Positions 17,215 through 25,860 of a DNA stretch of 33,351 nt are shown here, one piece after another. The position numbers and the translations under genes were made by a program. The notes beneath the pieces were generated by a model, which did no database searches, was not told the DNA's origin, and worked only from the letters and a program-made list of their open reading frames with translations. The DNA is taken from positions 1-33,351 of the forward strand of contig CAIXFH010000042.1 in NCBI GenBank assembly GCA_903918645.1. Reading direction: 5' to 3'. The DNA is from an uncultured Actinomycetes bacterium (GTDB lineage Bacteria > Actinomycetota > Actinomycetes > S36-B12 > CAIYMF01). Each line of letters begins with the position of its first letter. The stretch's first letter is position 1.

Positions 17215-18389
17215 GAGCCCTCCGATGTCTGTGCGCCACTGCTGACCAGATCGATCGCAGCATGTGCACCCGTCGGCACCTGCGTCTGGCCAGCGACTGA
17301 TGGAAGTGGCCGGCGGATGCGGATCAGCCCCGCGGCCACGAGGCCCAGACCCAAGACCACTGCGAACAAGGTCCAAGGCACGGCCGCGAAATGGGTTGAT
17401 GCGGACGCCACTTCGCTCGGTGGATTCGCATCACCGGCAACCGCGAGAGCGACGACAGTCACGGACGCGGTGTCGAACACGAAGGGCGATACGCCAGGGA
17501 TGCTCACTCTCACCTTGGCAGTGTTGCCAGGGAGAAGCATGGGTACGTCCTTGAGTCCTTGGGCAAAGACTGTCGGTCCGGTAACCCCGCGCACGCTGAC
17601 TTCTTGGCGGCCACCAAGGCGAACATTTCCCGTGTTCTTCACCGTGTACGAGATAGTCGCTACACCTGGCTCAAACGGACTCAGTGGGGCTGCGAATGAG
17701 GCACTCAAACCCTCGATCTCAAGCCCGGCCTGCAATTCGCCGGCCACGCGCAGGTTCAGCCGCAGCGCAACGCGCTGCTCCAGAGTCACGTCAGTGCCTG
17801 GGCTCCCCGCTTGACCAGGGGTCTGGCCCTGCGTCACCAACGCGGCCACTACACCAGCGAGGTGATCTCCAACATAGGCATCTTGCGGGACGCGCACTGT
17901 AAAAGGGATATAGGCGGTCTCGCGCGGTTGAAGCACGATGTAGCCCTTGCCCGTGGGTGTGTTGAACGTGACCCAGGACGCCGAATCCTTCTTAGGCCCA
18001 TAGCTGGGCTCCAATCCGACACTGCCATCAGGACCATTTGTCGCATCTGCCGCGTAGATGTTCAAGCTCACCTGCGAGTAGGTCAGGTTGACCACGGCCA
18101 TCTCGTCCGAGACGACGCCCCCACGTGCGGCCAGCATGGTGAAGTTGGCGCGACGGTCGATCTTGCCTTTGGTACTTGGTCCTAGGCCGAAAGTCACGAC
18201 CGACTGCCCCACCGTGTCTGCGCTTGATGCCGCGGACGGGCTGGCACTCGCACTTGCAGTAGGCGAAGCGGAGTCGGCAAGCGCCGGTCCGGCCAGGCCA
18301 GCAAGGACCCAGAACATAAGCGCGGAAGTGGCAGAACCCGCGCGCAGAAGCCTTGATCTCGTCACATTCACACCACAACGTGTCCCCAT
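17211..18389 (-). CDS. DUF916 protein (WxL-interacting-protein-like), membrane anchored
   Basis: A 392-aa exported protein with a signal peptide (ends GPALA), a Ser/Ala spacer, a DUF916 domain (FGLGPSTKGK, ANFTMLAARGGVV, NLTYSQVSLNIYAADA, ETAYIPFTVRVPQDAYVGDH) and a second beta domain (SYTVKNTGNVRLGG), then a C-terminal membrane helix (PWTLFAVVLGLGLVAAGLI) and a basic tail. DUF916 is the peptidoglycan-binding half of WxLIP proteins of Firmicutes, which bridge WxL surface proteins to the wall. Here the partner would be the WxL-like protein encoded next upstream. Start uncertain: the frame is open to 18470, but that part lies in a terminator hairpin, so I use ATG 18389; GTG 18371 is an alternative. 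Confidence 0.85.
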   Translation of the reverse strand: MGTRCGVNVTRSRLLRAGSATSALMFWVLAGLAGPALADSASPTASASASPSAASSADTVGQSVVTFGLGPSTKGKIDRRANFTMLAARGGVVSDEMAVVNLTYSQVSLNIYAADATNGPDGSVGLEPSYGPKKDSASWVTFNTPTGKGYIVLQPRETAYIPFTVRVPQDAYVGDHLAGVVAALVTQGQTPGQAGSPGTDVTLEQRVALRLNLRVAGELQAGLEIEGLSASFAAPLSPFEPGVATISYTVKNTGNVRLGGRQEVSVRGVTGPTVFAQGLKDVPMLLPGNTAKVRVSIPGVSPFVFDTASVTVVALAVAGDANPPSEVASASTHFAAVPWTLFAVVLGLGLVAAGLIRIRRPLPSVAGQTQVPTGAHAAIDLVSSGAQTSEGS

Positions 18390-18428
18390 GGCCCGCGCGC
18401 GAAGTAAAGATGAACGGCGGATGACGAA

Positions 18429-18460
18429 AGCGGGGCGAACCCAGGTGGATTCGCCCCGCT
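18429..18460 (-). terminator. Hairpin between WxL-like and DUF916 genes
   Basis: AGCGGGGCGAA (18429-18439) pairs perfectly with TTCGCCCCGCT (18450-18460) around a 10-nt loop, 41 bp after the stop of the WxL-like gene and before the DUF916 start. No T-run follows. It may terminate most transcripts or set lower expression of the DUF916 pair. Confidence 0.7.
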
Positions 18461-18500
18461 CTTCGAACATATGCCACCCACCAAGGGGATGGCCCGGATA

Positions 18501-20357
18501 TCAGCTTCCGATGATCGAGAAGGTGATCGTGCCGGTGTAGGTACCGTCAACGGTGTTCGACGGTGCCGTGATGGACAGCGTGCCGTTGGTGACCGTGGTA
18601 CCCAGACCAGCGTTGACGTGCTCAACGATGTGCGAGCTCACGCCACCAAGGCCGAGGCTTCCAGCGTCGGCTGCGGCCACGTGTGCCGCGGAGGCGTTGT
18701 TGAAGCCGGTGATGTTCTGAGAGGACGTGGCAGCACCCGGGGTCTGCGCACCAAGGAAGGTGGCAGGGGTGATGTTCGTGCTCGTGAGAGCAGTGACATT
18801 GAGGCCCACGTTCTGGGCGTTGATTGTCTGGTTAGCGGTGGGCGAGGAAACGCCTGCCTTGTACAGGTTGGATGCGATCGCACTGAGCGTGTAGGGCAGG
18901 TTGCCAGCGCGAGTGTCAGCAACCGAGATGCCTGTAATGGCAACAGATGTCGAGTACTCAGTGGCGGCAGCGTTCAGCGTCATCTGGGGCAGTGCCAAAG
19001 GCGAGCCGTTGACGGTGTTGTAGGGCGAGGAGATAACCAATGTGCCAGCGCCGATCGAGGTGCTGATGTTGTCGGTCACGTTCGCGTAGAGAGGCGCTCC
19101 GATGATGACCGAGCCAGCAGAGCTGGTCGAGGCACTGAAGGCCAGCACGTCGGTCGGGGTGAACACCGCGGTGATTGCGCTGTGTGTACCCACAGTCAAC
19201 GAGGTGGCAGCAACGGTCAGCGTGAACGGGCTTGCCGAATCGGTGCCGATTGAGTTGGCGCCGTCGAAGAACTGCACTGAACCGGTGGTGACAGAGGCAG
19301 AGTTGCTCGTCTGCGTGACGACCGCGGTAACCGTGACGGTGTCAGTTCCCTGAATGGCTGGGGTGGCAGTGGACGTGACCTGAAGAGTAGTCGTGGTCGC
19401 GGGGACCGCGCCCTGGGTGATCACGTACGTGACATTCGCGCTCGTGCTGTCCGCGTAACCGATGGTGTTCGCGGGCGGCGTCGTGGCAGTGAACACAGCG
19501 GTGACCGTCTTGCTGCCTGCGGTAAGAACCGACGCCGCGGCCGAAGTGGCCGAGCCGGCCGAGACCGCAACTGCAGAACCGTAGTTGACGCCATTGACCT
19601 TGAACTGCACGGTGCCGGTCGCAGCTGACGGCGACACGGTGGCGGTGAAGGTCGGGGCGACTGTCGTGTCGGTGCCGCTACCCAGCGCCGGGGTGGCGGA
19701 GGAAACGGTCGTGGTGGTCGCCGGGGTGGAAACGGCCTGGAGCACGCGCCATGCCTGCGGCTGGAGGGTGTCGAAAACCGTGCCGCTACCCGTGGCTGCG
19801 GGGTTGAACTCGATGTCAACGGCCCAGTAGCGTCCACCACCGTTAACGCCACCCGCACCTGAGTTCGTCATGCGAAGCTCGAACACGTTCTGGTAGTTGG
19901 TGGTGGTGCTCAGCGTTCCACCGGAGAGGGTGTCGGCGATCGGGGTCGCGCCTGCTGGCCAGTTCGCCTTGGCGATGACCGGACCGACAGCGGTTGGCGC
20001 TGGCGACGTGGTGGTCATCGCGGTCGAGGGCTGCAAGGCCGCGCTGAACCAAGTGGACGGAACGGCGTTGGTGGCGTCGGGGAACGCGATCGACAGGTTC
20101 GCCAGCGTGGCGAGGGTGGTCTTGGTCGTGGTCTGGCCAGCGAAGTAGTTGCCCAGCGCGTTGTAGTCGGTACCACCGGTGACCTGAGCACCGCTGGAGT
20201 TATAGATGAAGATTTCACCGTTGCGAGACGTGTCACCAGCGACCCACGCGGGGGTCGTCGTGGGGTATGCAGCGGCCGAGACGGCGGTGGCGAGGCCAGC
20301 GCCGGCAAGTGCGAGGGCGGAAACCCCGGCAACGACCGATTTCATGCGAAAGTTCAT
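18501..20357 (-). CDS. Large secreted protein with Ig-like repeats and WxL-like C-terminus
   Basis: A 618-aa exported protein. A signal peptide (ends TAVSAAA) is followed by a domain (about 31-205) shared with the gene at 14757, two Ig-like repeats (TGTVQFKVNG and TGSVQFFDGAN), and a C-terminal region of about 190 aa with ITGISVADTRAGNLPYTLSA, a glycine-rich middle and a final TYTGTITFSII. That order matches WxL-type domains, except that the tryptophans are replaced (YTL, FSI). WxL domains bind peptidoglycan and pair with DUF916 proteins, one of which is encoded next. ATG 20357 has GAGGAT upstream; 30 upstream codons in the frame are excluded because they lie in repeats and a hairpin. Length and simple composition suggest a structural surface protein. 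Confidence 0.82.
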   Translation of the reverse strand: MNFRMKSVVAGVSALALAGAGLATAVSAAAYPTTTPAWVAGDTSRNGEIFIYNSSGAQVTGGTDYNALGNYFAGQTTTKTTLATLANLSIAFPDATNAVPSTWFSAALQPSTAMTTTSPAPTAVGPVIAKANWPAGATPIADTLSGGTLSTTTNYQNVFELRMTNSGAGGVNGGGRYWAVDIEFNPAATGSGTVFDTLQPQAWRVLQAVSTPATTTTVSSATPALGSGTDTTVAPTFTATVSPSAATGTVQFKVNGVNYGSAVAVSAGSATSAAASVLTAGSKTVTAVFTATTPPANTIGYADSTSANVTYVITQGAVPATTTTLQVTSTATPAIQGTDTVTVTAVVTQTSNSASVTTGSVQFFDGANSIGTDSASPFTLTVAATSLTVGTHSAITAVFTPTDVLAFSASTSSAGSVIIGAPLYANVTDNISTSIGAGTLVISSPYNTVNGSPLALPQMTLNAAATEYSTSVAITGISVADTRAGNLPYTLSAIASNLYKAGVSSPTANQTINAQNVGLNVTALTSTNITPATFLGAQTPGAATSSQNITGFNNASAAHVAAADAGSLGLGGVSSHIVEHVNAGLGTTVTNGTLSITAPSNTVDGTYTGTITFSIIGS

Positions 20358-20370
20358 GAGATCCTCTTCG

Positions 20371-20406
20371 TTGAGTCTGTTGAGCGGATTGAGTCTGTTG
20401 GGCCGA
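20371..20406. repeat. 18-bp direct repeat in the leader of the WxL-like gene
   Basis: Two adjacent 18-bp copies starting TTGAGTCTGTTG (20371-20388, 20389-20406) differ at two positions. They lie between the terminator hairpin and the ribosome binding site of the WxL-like gene. Confidence 0.8.
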
Positions 20407-20412
20407 TTCACG

Positions 20413-20447
20413 GTGTGGGGGCGGGAGGCAAAATCCCGCCCCCACAC
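20413..20447 (-). terminator. Strong hairpin after the secreted PstS-like gene
   Basis: A perfect 14-bp GC-rich stem (20413-20426 with 20434-20447) around GGCAAAA lies 73 bp after the PstS-like stop and 56 bp before the start of the WxL-like gene. It should separate the phosphate-binding gene from the surface-protein genes, possibly with some read-through. Confidence 0.8.
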
Positions 20448-20519
20448 GCATGTGTGAATCTTCGTTCAGGTCGAACTACCGATCGGGCTGAGATCCCTTA
20501 CGGCTCAAGGAGCCCAAGA

Positions 20520-21881
20520 TCACGGTCCGGCGATGGTGTTCGCGTACGTCGGGACGATGCCCGAGGTCGAGACGAGGGCCTGGCCTGACGCCGACGCGAT
20601 GTAAGGCGCCCCGCCCGGTCCGTAGGTGTTGCTCGAGGTGCAGTTGGTGCCCGACACGATGGCAACGCCAGCCGCGGTGGTTCCAGAGCACGGGTTGTAG
20701 AAGAGCGTGCGCACCCAGTTACGGGTACCACCGGGCTGGAAGATCGTGGTGCTGTTGATATCTGCATCGCGGAAGTAGATGTACATGTTGCGCGAGACGG
20801 ACCACGCGGTGCTAAAGCCCGTGCCGTACTGGTAGGTGACGTTCGGGGCAAGCGGTGTGCCAGCAGCGACACAAGCGGCGCGTGCCTGGTTGGGGGATGC
20901 TGCAGCGGCAGACGCCGCGACCTGAGCGTAGGCACAGGACGGGTCGAGGAAGTAGCCAGTGCCGACCGAAGTACCCGCTGAGTCCTTACCCAGGAACATG
21001 TTCAGACGGCCCGACGACATCGGCTCAATCGCGTTAGCAGGTGAGCCTGAGGCGTCGATCGCCTCGGGGTCATTCTCTTCTGCGTTCACGGTGCATGCAC
21101 CGATTGTGGAATCGGTCAGACCCATCGCTGTGAGGAATGATGTGCGCGTGCCCGAACCGACCTGCGGCATGATCGGGATCACCGTGCCAGCGGTACCCGA
21201 GCCAAGGCTGGCCGAGCTCCAGTCGGTGTAGCCCGCGGTGCACTTGTAGATCTCGGTGATCTGCGCAATCGTGAGACCAGTGGCCGGCGCGTTCGTGGTG
21301 CTTGAGGTCAGCATGGCGAGAATGTCAGTGCCAAGCGTGATCGAGTCGTACACCGCACCTGAGGTGCGCGCGGATGAAGCGCGCGAGAAGTCGATGTCGT
21401 GGCGGCCCGCAGCGACGTCAGCCTTCAGTGCGAGGAACCCGGCTCCTGAGCCGTTGGGGCGCATGACTGGCTTGTTGCCAGCGCGCAGCACGATCGTGCT
21501 GTTCAATACGCATGGGCGGTCACCGGTGTGGGTCGCGCTCTGGTTACCGGTACCGGTTGAAGCACCAGTTCCCGGGGCGCAGTTGCTCGTGGCAGCAGAT
21601 GATCCGTTGACGCCACCTGCGCCGTAGGCGAGGCGTGCGTTGGCATCTGGGGTGGCGTCGAAGTTGATGACCTTGTTACGGGCCGTGGCGTTGAAGCCGG
21701 TGTTGCCGATGTAATCCCCATCGGCCATGAAGTCGATGGCGAACTGGACGGTGTCTGACCCTACGCCGACAACGTCGCTTGACGACGGTGCGTAGTCGGC
21801 AGAAGCCGGTGCGGCAGTGACGAGTGAGAGCGCGAGGGCTCCAGTCGCGACTGCGGCTACCGCGAGCTTCTTGATCTGCAT
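20520..21881 (-). CDS. Secreted PstS-like substrate-binding protein
   Basis: A 453-aa exported protein with a signal peptide (QIKKLAVAAVATGALALSLV, cleavage after ASA) and no lipobox, sorting signal or terminal membrane helix. The mature protein begins with DVVGVGSDTVQFAIDFMADG and contains PNGSGAGFLAL, DIDFSRASSAR and MPQVGSGTRTSFL, patterns of PstS-type periplasmic-binding folds, where Ser/Gly/Thr loops hold phosphate. It has several cysteines, unusual for PstS, so disulfides are likely. ATG 21881 has AAGGGGA 8 bp upstream; the frame extends to 21926 without support. It is transcribed alone after a PHO box and is followed by a terminator. It may bind phosphate or a phosphate-containing ligand outside the membrane. 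Confidence 0.85.
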   Translation of the reverse strand: MQIKKLAVAAVATGALALSLVTAAPASADYAPSSSDVVGVGSDTVQFAIDFMADGDYIGNTGFNATARNKVINFDATPDANARLAYGAGGVNGSSAATSNCAPGTGASTGTGNQSATHTGDRPCVLNSTIVLRAGNKPVMRPNGSGAGFLALKADVAAGRHDIDFSRASSARTSGAVYDSITLGTDILAMLTSSTTNAPATGLTIAQITEIYKCTAGYTDWSSASLGSGTAGTVIPIMPQVGSGTRTSFLTAMGLTDSTIGACTVNAEENDPEAIDASGSPANAIEPMSSGRLNMFLGKDSAGTSVGTGYFLDPSCAYAQVAASAAAASPNQARAACVAAGTPLAPNVTYQYGTGFSTAWSVSRNMYIYFRDADINSTTIFQPGGTRNWVRTLFYNPCSGTTAAGVAIVSGTNCTSSNTYGPGGAPYIASASGQALVSTSGIVPTYANTIAGP

Positions 21882-21969
21882 TGCTGTCCCCTTCCGGACA
21901 GAGGTGTGAAGTACGCCCACTCCCAAGTGCGGGTGCGAACGGGTACACAGTGACGGGCTTACCCCTACG

Positions 21970-22002
21970 ACTTAAGGTGCACTTGCTGAACACCGGATGA
22001 AC
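21970..22002 (-). promoter_or_regulatory. PHO box (PhoP site) upstream of the secreted PstS-like gene
   Basis: Three contiguous 11-bp units on the minus strand start at 22002, 21991 and 21980. The first two are GTTCATCCGGT and GTTCAGCAAGT; the third (GCACC...) is degenerate. This matches the actinobacterial PhoP direct-repeat unit (GTTCACC plus 4 bp). It lies 89 bp upstream of the start codon. Confidence 0.72.
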
Positions 22003-22150
22003 CTGTGCGTACGTTCCAGGTGCGCTCGCCAGGATCCGGAGACGGCAAATTAGAGCCAGAACCGGTTAGGGCCCATTGCTTCGCACACGCGGCTAGGGCA
22101 CCGGGGTGCAGCGGGGCCTCCCTGCCGCGCGGCTTAGGGAGCAGCCCGGC

Positions 22151-23146
22151 CTAAACCAGGTTGGGCAGCAGCTGGACAGCAGCTTGGCTCACTGCCCACA
22201 TCGCAGCCAGCACAAGTGGCAGCACTACGAGCCAGGCCTGCCAGCCACCCCAACGGCTGCGGGCCCAGACCATAAACACCAGGGCCCCGATCAGAAGCGG
22301 GAGGGAAAGTGTAAGTGGCAGAAGGGAACTCGGATCACCCTGTAGTGCCGTCTCGGCGGTGGGCACAACGGCAGGACGCCCTGGTGGATAAGGCAAAGCC
22401 ACACCGTTGAGCTTCGCGTCGAGGTACACGACACCAGTGGGATTCCAGGCACCAAGTCGTCCAGACCCTTGCGCCGTGGCCAAGGTGAGTCGTCCCTCGC
22501 CCGACTGGAGCGGCTGCGGAAAGGCATCCCTAGCGTGACGAACATCGGTGACGACGTAGGTGAAGACTCCCTGCCCAGTGGTTACCGTGATGACGGCGCC
22601 GGGCTTGGCGGTCGCGATGCCAGCGAAGGGTCCGTTGAACATCGCGGCTCGACCATAGAGAACGCTCACGCCTCGCTGGCCAGGAAGTACGGTGTCGCGT
22701 CGGTGCCCTGGCCCAGCCATGAGATCGCCAGCAGCAGTTCCTTCGACAACCACGACGTCTGTGATGTCCAGACCCGGGGCATTGATCAGGGCAACCGGAA
22801 CACCCGGCTTGACGGCTCCACCAAGGGGTGCGACCTGCAGCGCGAGTTGCTCGCGAAAAGTGCCGTAGAGAATGCTCTGACTACGCGCTTCCGCCAACGG
22901 CGTCAGCGCGAAAACGTAGAGCAGGAACCAAGCCGCGAGCAGACACGCCGTGGTGAGAGCCCAGACGATGATCCCCCTGCCAGGCGTCATGGGCGGCAGC
23001 GGTTGCCGATTTCGCCTCACGCCGCCGAAAACGCTCGACCGGGTGTCGCGGCTCGCACCCGGCCGTGAACCGGGAGTGCTCGGCGAAGCAACGTCGTGCG
23101 CAGCCGCTGTGGACGCGACCGAGACGTCGCGATAAGAAGTGCTCAT
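22151..23146 (-). CDS. Sortase-fold membrane protein lacking catalytic His and Cys
   Basis: A 331-aa protein with a membrane helix near the N-terminus (about 58-80), a sortase-like beta-barrel (about 90-245) and two more hydrophobic segments (275-293, 303-325). The barrel shows the sortase pattern TVLPGQRGVSVLYGRAAMFNGPF, GAVITVTTGQGVFTYVVTDV and RLTLATAQGSGR. Where active sortases have GH the sequence reads GR (R166), and where they have the TC of LTLxTC it reads TA (A225). Arg230 could be the third catalytic residue. H148 in AGPGHRR is shifted. Transpeptidation is therefore unlikely by the usual route. The ATG overlaps the stop of the 905-aa gene by 4 bp, making it the last gene of the pst-like operon. 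Confidence 0.82.
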   Translation of the reverse strand: MSTSYRDVSVASTAAAHDVASPSTPGSRPGASRDTRSSVFGGVRRNRQPLPPMTPGRGIIVWALTTACLLAAWFLLYVFALTPLAEARSQSILYGTFREQLALQVAPLGGAVKPGVPVALINAPGLDITDVVVVEGTAAGDLMAGPGHRRDTVLPGQRGVSVLYGRAAMFNGPFAGIATAKPGAVITVTTGQGVFTYVVTDVRHARDAFPQPLQSGEGRLTLATAQGSGRLGAWNPTGVVYLDAKLNGVALPYPPGRPAVVPTAETALQGDPSSLLPLTLSLPLLIGALVFMVWARSRWGGWQAWLVVLPLVLAAMWAVSQAAVQLLPNLV

Positions 23147-25860
23147 GCCGGTCTGCGCCGCGAGAGGATCAAGGCAACAAGTCCGGCGAGCAGTGCGATC
23201 GCAGCGAGCACCGGCACAAAGCCCGCGGTCATACCCGGGGTCAGGTCTGCGGTGCTTCCGGTGGCCACCGCAGTAATACTGACTAGAGGGGAAGGGGTCG
23301 GAGTGGCGGCAGGCGTTGAGGTGCCGGGGTCAGGCGTGGCGCTCGGGCCAGTCGTCGGAATCACTGCCCCACCCGAACTGTCTGGGGTACTCGACGCGGT
23401 CGGTGTCGGGACGGGAGACGGGGTGGGTTGCGACCCATCGACCGCTGGCACGAATCCGGCCTGCGCCTGGATAGCCGCCGCAGCCGATTGCGAGTAAGCA
23501 GCCAAAGCACCAAGGCCGTGTGCCGCCGTGAGCGGGAGGTAGCCAGGCGCCAGTTGGCCATTACCCAGCCCAGGCACCTGTCCAGATGTCGAAAGGCTAC
23601 GAACGAGGGTCGCGTAACGCGAGGCATCGGCCGACGAAAGACCTTGGGTGGGAACGTCGATCGACATCAGCAACGTGCCTGGATAAGCCTGCTTCCCGGC
23701 ATCGCCGCGAAGTGCTGCGTAGGGAATCGGCCAGGTGCCAAGATGCATATCGGGCTTGAACAGTTTCGCCGCCGCAGCCATACCCGCGGATGTCGGAGCC
23801 ACAAAGGTTCGACCGGACGAATCAGTGAATGCCTTTGCGGCGCCAGCAGTCGTATGGCTCAGGAGCGAGGCCATCGGGATCTGGTAGCGCTCGGCATCGG
23901 CCACCGAGATCAGGCCAAAGAGAGCGCGTCGGCCGGGCACAACACGACCCACTGAGGTGAGTTTCTGATTGGGCTGGCCGGCGTCCTTGCAGATGATTTG
24001 TGAGTTCGACAGGCCAAACTGCATGTTCAAAGTCACGGTGGCAGGGTTCGACACCGGTGCGGCGACCAAAGGCAGCCAGGGCAACGGGTTTGAGGCGAAA
24101 CATGGCGAGTTGGTAGCTGCATAAGCGTAGACATACCCGTCGAGTTGCGGCCACGAATCCACGGGCAACGAGATCCCCTTGTAGGTCGGGTTGACCTTCA
24201 TTCCCCACGGGTCGGCAGCACCGTCAAGCCAGGCACGCGCGTCGGGGTCGGCATCGATGTAGGAGGTCAGCGCGGCCATCACGTCGCTATCACTTGCCAT
24301 GGCGTACAAGGTCGACGCTGGGAGTCCGTCATAGGCATTCTTGGACGTCATCATGTTCGGGTTCAACGCGCGAAACTCTGGATCAGCCACGATGTCAATC
24401 GGGTTAGTTGCCAACTCCGGGTAGGAAGCCTGAACGCCAGTGAGGCCTGCGTAACTCATGGTCAGCATCTTGGCCAGCAACCGCGGCGTGAGGTTTGCCT
24501 TGGCTACCTCTTGACCGTCTGCGTTATCGAGGCGCATGCCAATGGCGAAACCGGAGACGGTAAGAGGCGCCTGCACAATCGGCTTGGTGAACTTATGGTC
24601 GGGAGGGCCGGCGGAGAAGGCTGCCTTAATCGAGCCGGTGTCGAGCAGGTTGCGAGAGCCTGGCTCGCTGAACTGGACATGCTGGAACTTGAAAAGCTTG
24701 GGATTGAGGCAAAAGCCCGGGCCCCACTGCTGAGTTGCCTGCACCAAAGCCTGCGAGCCATAGACGAAGGTGGGTGCGTCATTGCTCACTAGGTCGCACA
24801 CGTTTGCCGGCTGAGCAAAGGACAACGGGAACGACAGGCGATTGCGCCAATTCGAGGCACTCCACCACAGTTGCCCACTAACACTGAGATCCTCGACGTC
24901 TACACCACCTCCGGCCTGCGCCCCCGGCGCGTAGTAGCCCTGCTTCTGGCAGAGCAGATCGGCTGAATCGCGGTCCGTCTTCGGCGCTGGCTGATCGGCA
25001 ACAGGGAGATCGGCGGCCGCGGTGTCACAACTAATACCCATGATCGGGACGACCACGAGAGAGCACGGAACGGTCTCGCTGCAACCCAGCGAGGCATTCG
25101 AATCGACAGTGTTGATGACGAAGTTGCTTGAGCCATTGCCAGCGAGATCAGTGACCCCATATGTCGTGTTGCTTGGCGCCGTGATCGATCCCCCGCCAGC
25201 TTCTGGAGCAATGCCCGCACACGAGAAAGGCCCCCCGCCATAGACGGTTCCGTCAGTACCGATGAACGGGATCCAGTGCTGCGCACCTGCCACTGCACTG
25301 CCGCACGCGGCCGGGATCGGGTCAGGGACCCCCACCACTTGTTGACGGTCCGGCGCGGTCGCGTAACGGTCGACCCGATACGGCGGCCACAAGAACGTCG
25401 AGCTGCTCTTGGCTCGCTCCTCTGGATCAGACGTCCAACAGGTAGTGGGGTTCAATGCCTTTGCAGCCGTGGTGGAATCAAGGCCACGGCACTGCAACAC
25501 CACTACCGGATACTCCTGCTGCGCGGCAGAGCTTGAGTTGCGGTCTGCAACGACTCCGCCCGTGGGATGCGCACCCTGCCAAGTCACCTTGATCGCCTGA
25601 CGATCACGCAGACTTTGGGTCTGGCTCACAGTCACCGAGACATCACGCACGTCGACCTCAATGTCGCTACCGCGGACCAGATGCGTGCGCGACGCCGTCA
25701 CTGTCTTGGTCACCGCGCCACCATTTGATGCAGCGTCAGCGCCGCCCATCGGCCCAACAAGGGCAAGCATCGCTAGCGATCCAGCGCACACCGCCGCGGC
25801 AACCCTGCGCATCGGCCTTGAGCGTCTGAACCGCACGCTTGATCTGTTAACCGCGTTCAT
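23143..25860 (-). CDS. Very large membrane-anchored binding-protein-like exported protein
   Basis: A 905-aa exported protein with a signal peptide (cleavage near residue 44), a cysteine-containing N-terminal beta region, a middle part resembling a periplasmic-binding fold (PLTVSGFAIGMRLDNADGQEVAKANLTPRLLAKMLTMSYAG is the clearest stretch), a Pro/Ser/Thr linker near 815-865 and a C-terminal membrane helix (FVPVLAAIALLAGLVALIL) with RRRPA tail. I recall similar large actinobacterial proteins next to PstS-like genes, usually annotated only as substrate-binding. Its ATG overlaps the preceding PstS-like stop by 4 bp, and its own stop overlaps the sortase-like start by 4 bp. It is probably an accessory ligand-capturing protein for the transporter; the ligand is unknown. 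Confidence 0.8.
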   Translation of the reverse strand: MNAVNRSSVRFRRSRPMRRVAAAVCAGSLAMLALVGPMGGADAASNGGAVTKTVTASRTHLVRGSDIEVDVRDVSVTVSQTQSLRDRQAIKVTWQGAHPTGGVVADRNSSSAAQQEYPVVVLQCRGLDSTTAAKALNPTTCWTSDPEERAKSSSTFLWPPYRVDRYATAPDRQQVVGVPDPIPAACGSAVAGAQHWIPFIGTDGTVYGGGPFSCAGIAPEAGGGSITAPSNTTYGVTDLAGNGSSNFVINTVDSNASLGCSETVPCSLVVVPIMGISCDTAAADLPVADQPAPKTDRDSADLLCQKQGYYAPGAQAGGGVDVEDLSVSGQLWWSASNWRNRLSFPLSFAQPANVCDLVSNDAPTFVYGSQALVQATQQWGPGFCLNPKLFKFQHVQFSEPGSRNLLDTGSIKAAFSAGPPDHKFTKPIVQAPLTVSGFAIGMRLDNADGQEVAKANLTPRLLAKMLTMSYAGLTGVQASYPELATNPIDIVADPEFRALNPNMMTSKNAYDGLPASTLYAMASDSDVMAALTSYIDADPDARAWLDGAADPWGMKVNPTYKGISLPVDSWPQLDGYVYAYAATNSPCFASNPLPWLPLVAAPVSNPATVTLNMQFGLSNSQIICKDAGQPNQKLTSVGRVVPGRRALFGLISVADAERYQIPMASLLSHTTAGAAKAFTDSSGRTFVAPTSAGMAAAAKLFKPDMHLGTWPIPYAALRGDAGKQAYPGTLLMSIDVPTQGLSSADASRYATLVRSLSTSGQVPGLGNGQLAPGYLPLTAAHGLGALAAYSQSAAAAIQAQAGFVPAVDGSQPTPSPVPTPTASSTPDSSGGAVIPTTGPSATPDPGTSTPAATPTPSPLVSITAVATGSTADLTPGMTAGFVPVLAAIALLAGLVALILSRRRPA

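Noticed and set aside
18471-19253. 260-aa plus-strand open frame antisense to the WxL-like gene
   Set aside because: It mirrors a clear exported-protein gene, has Arg/Gly/Asp-rich shadow composition and no ribosome binding site.
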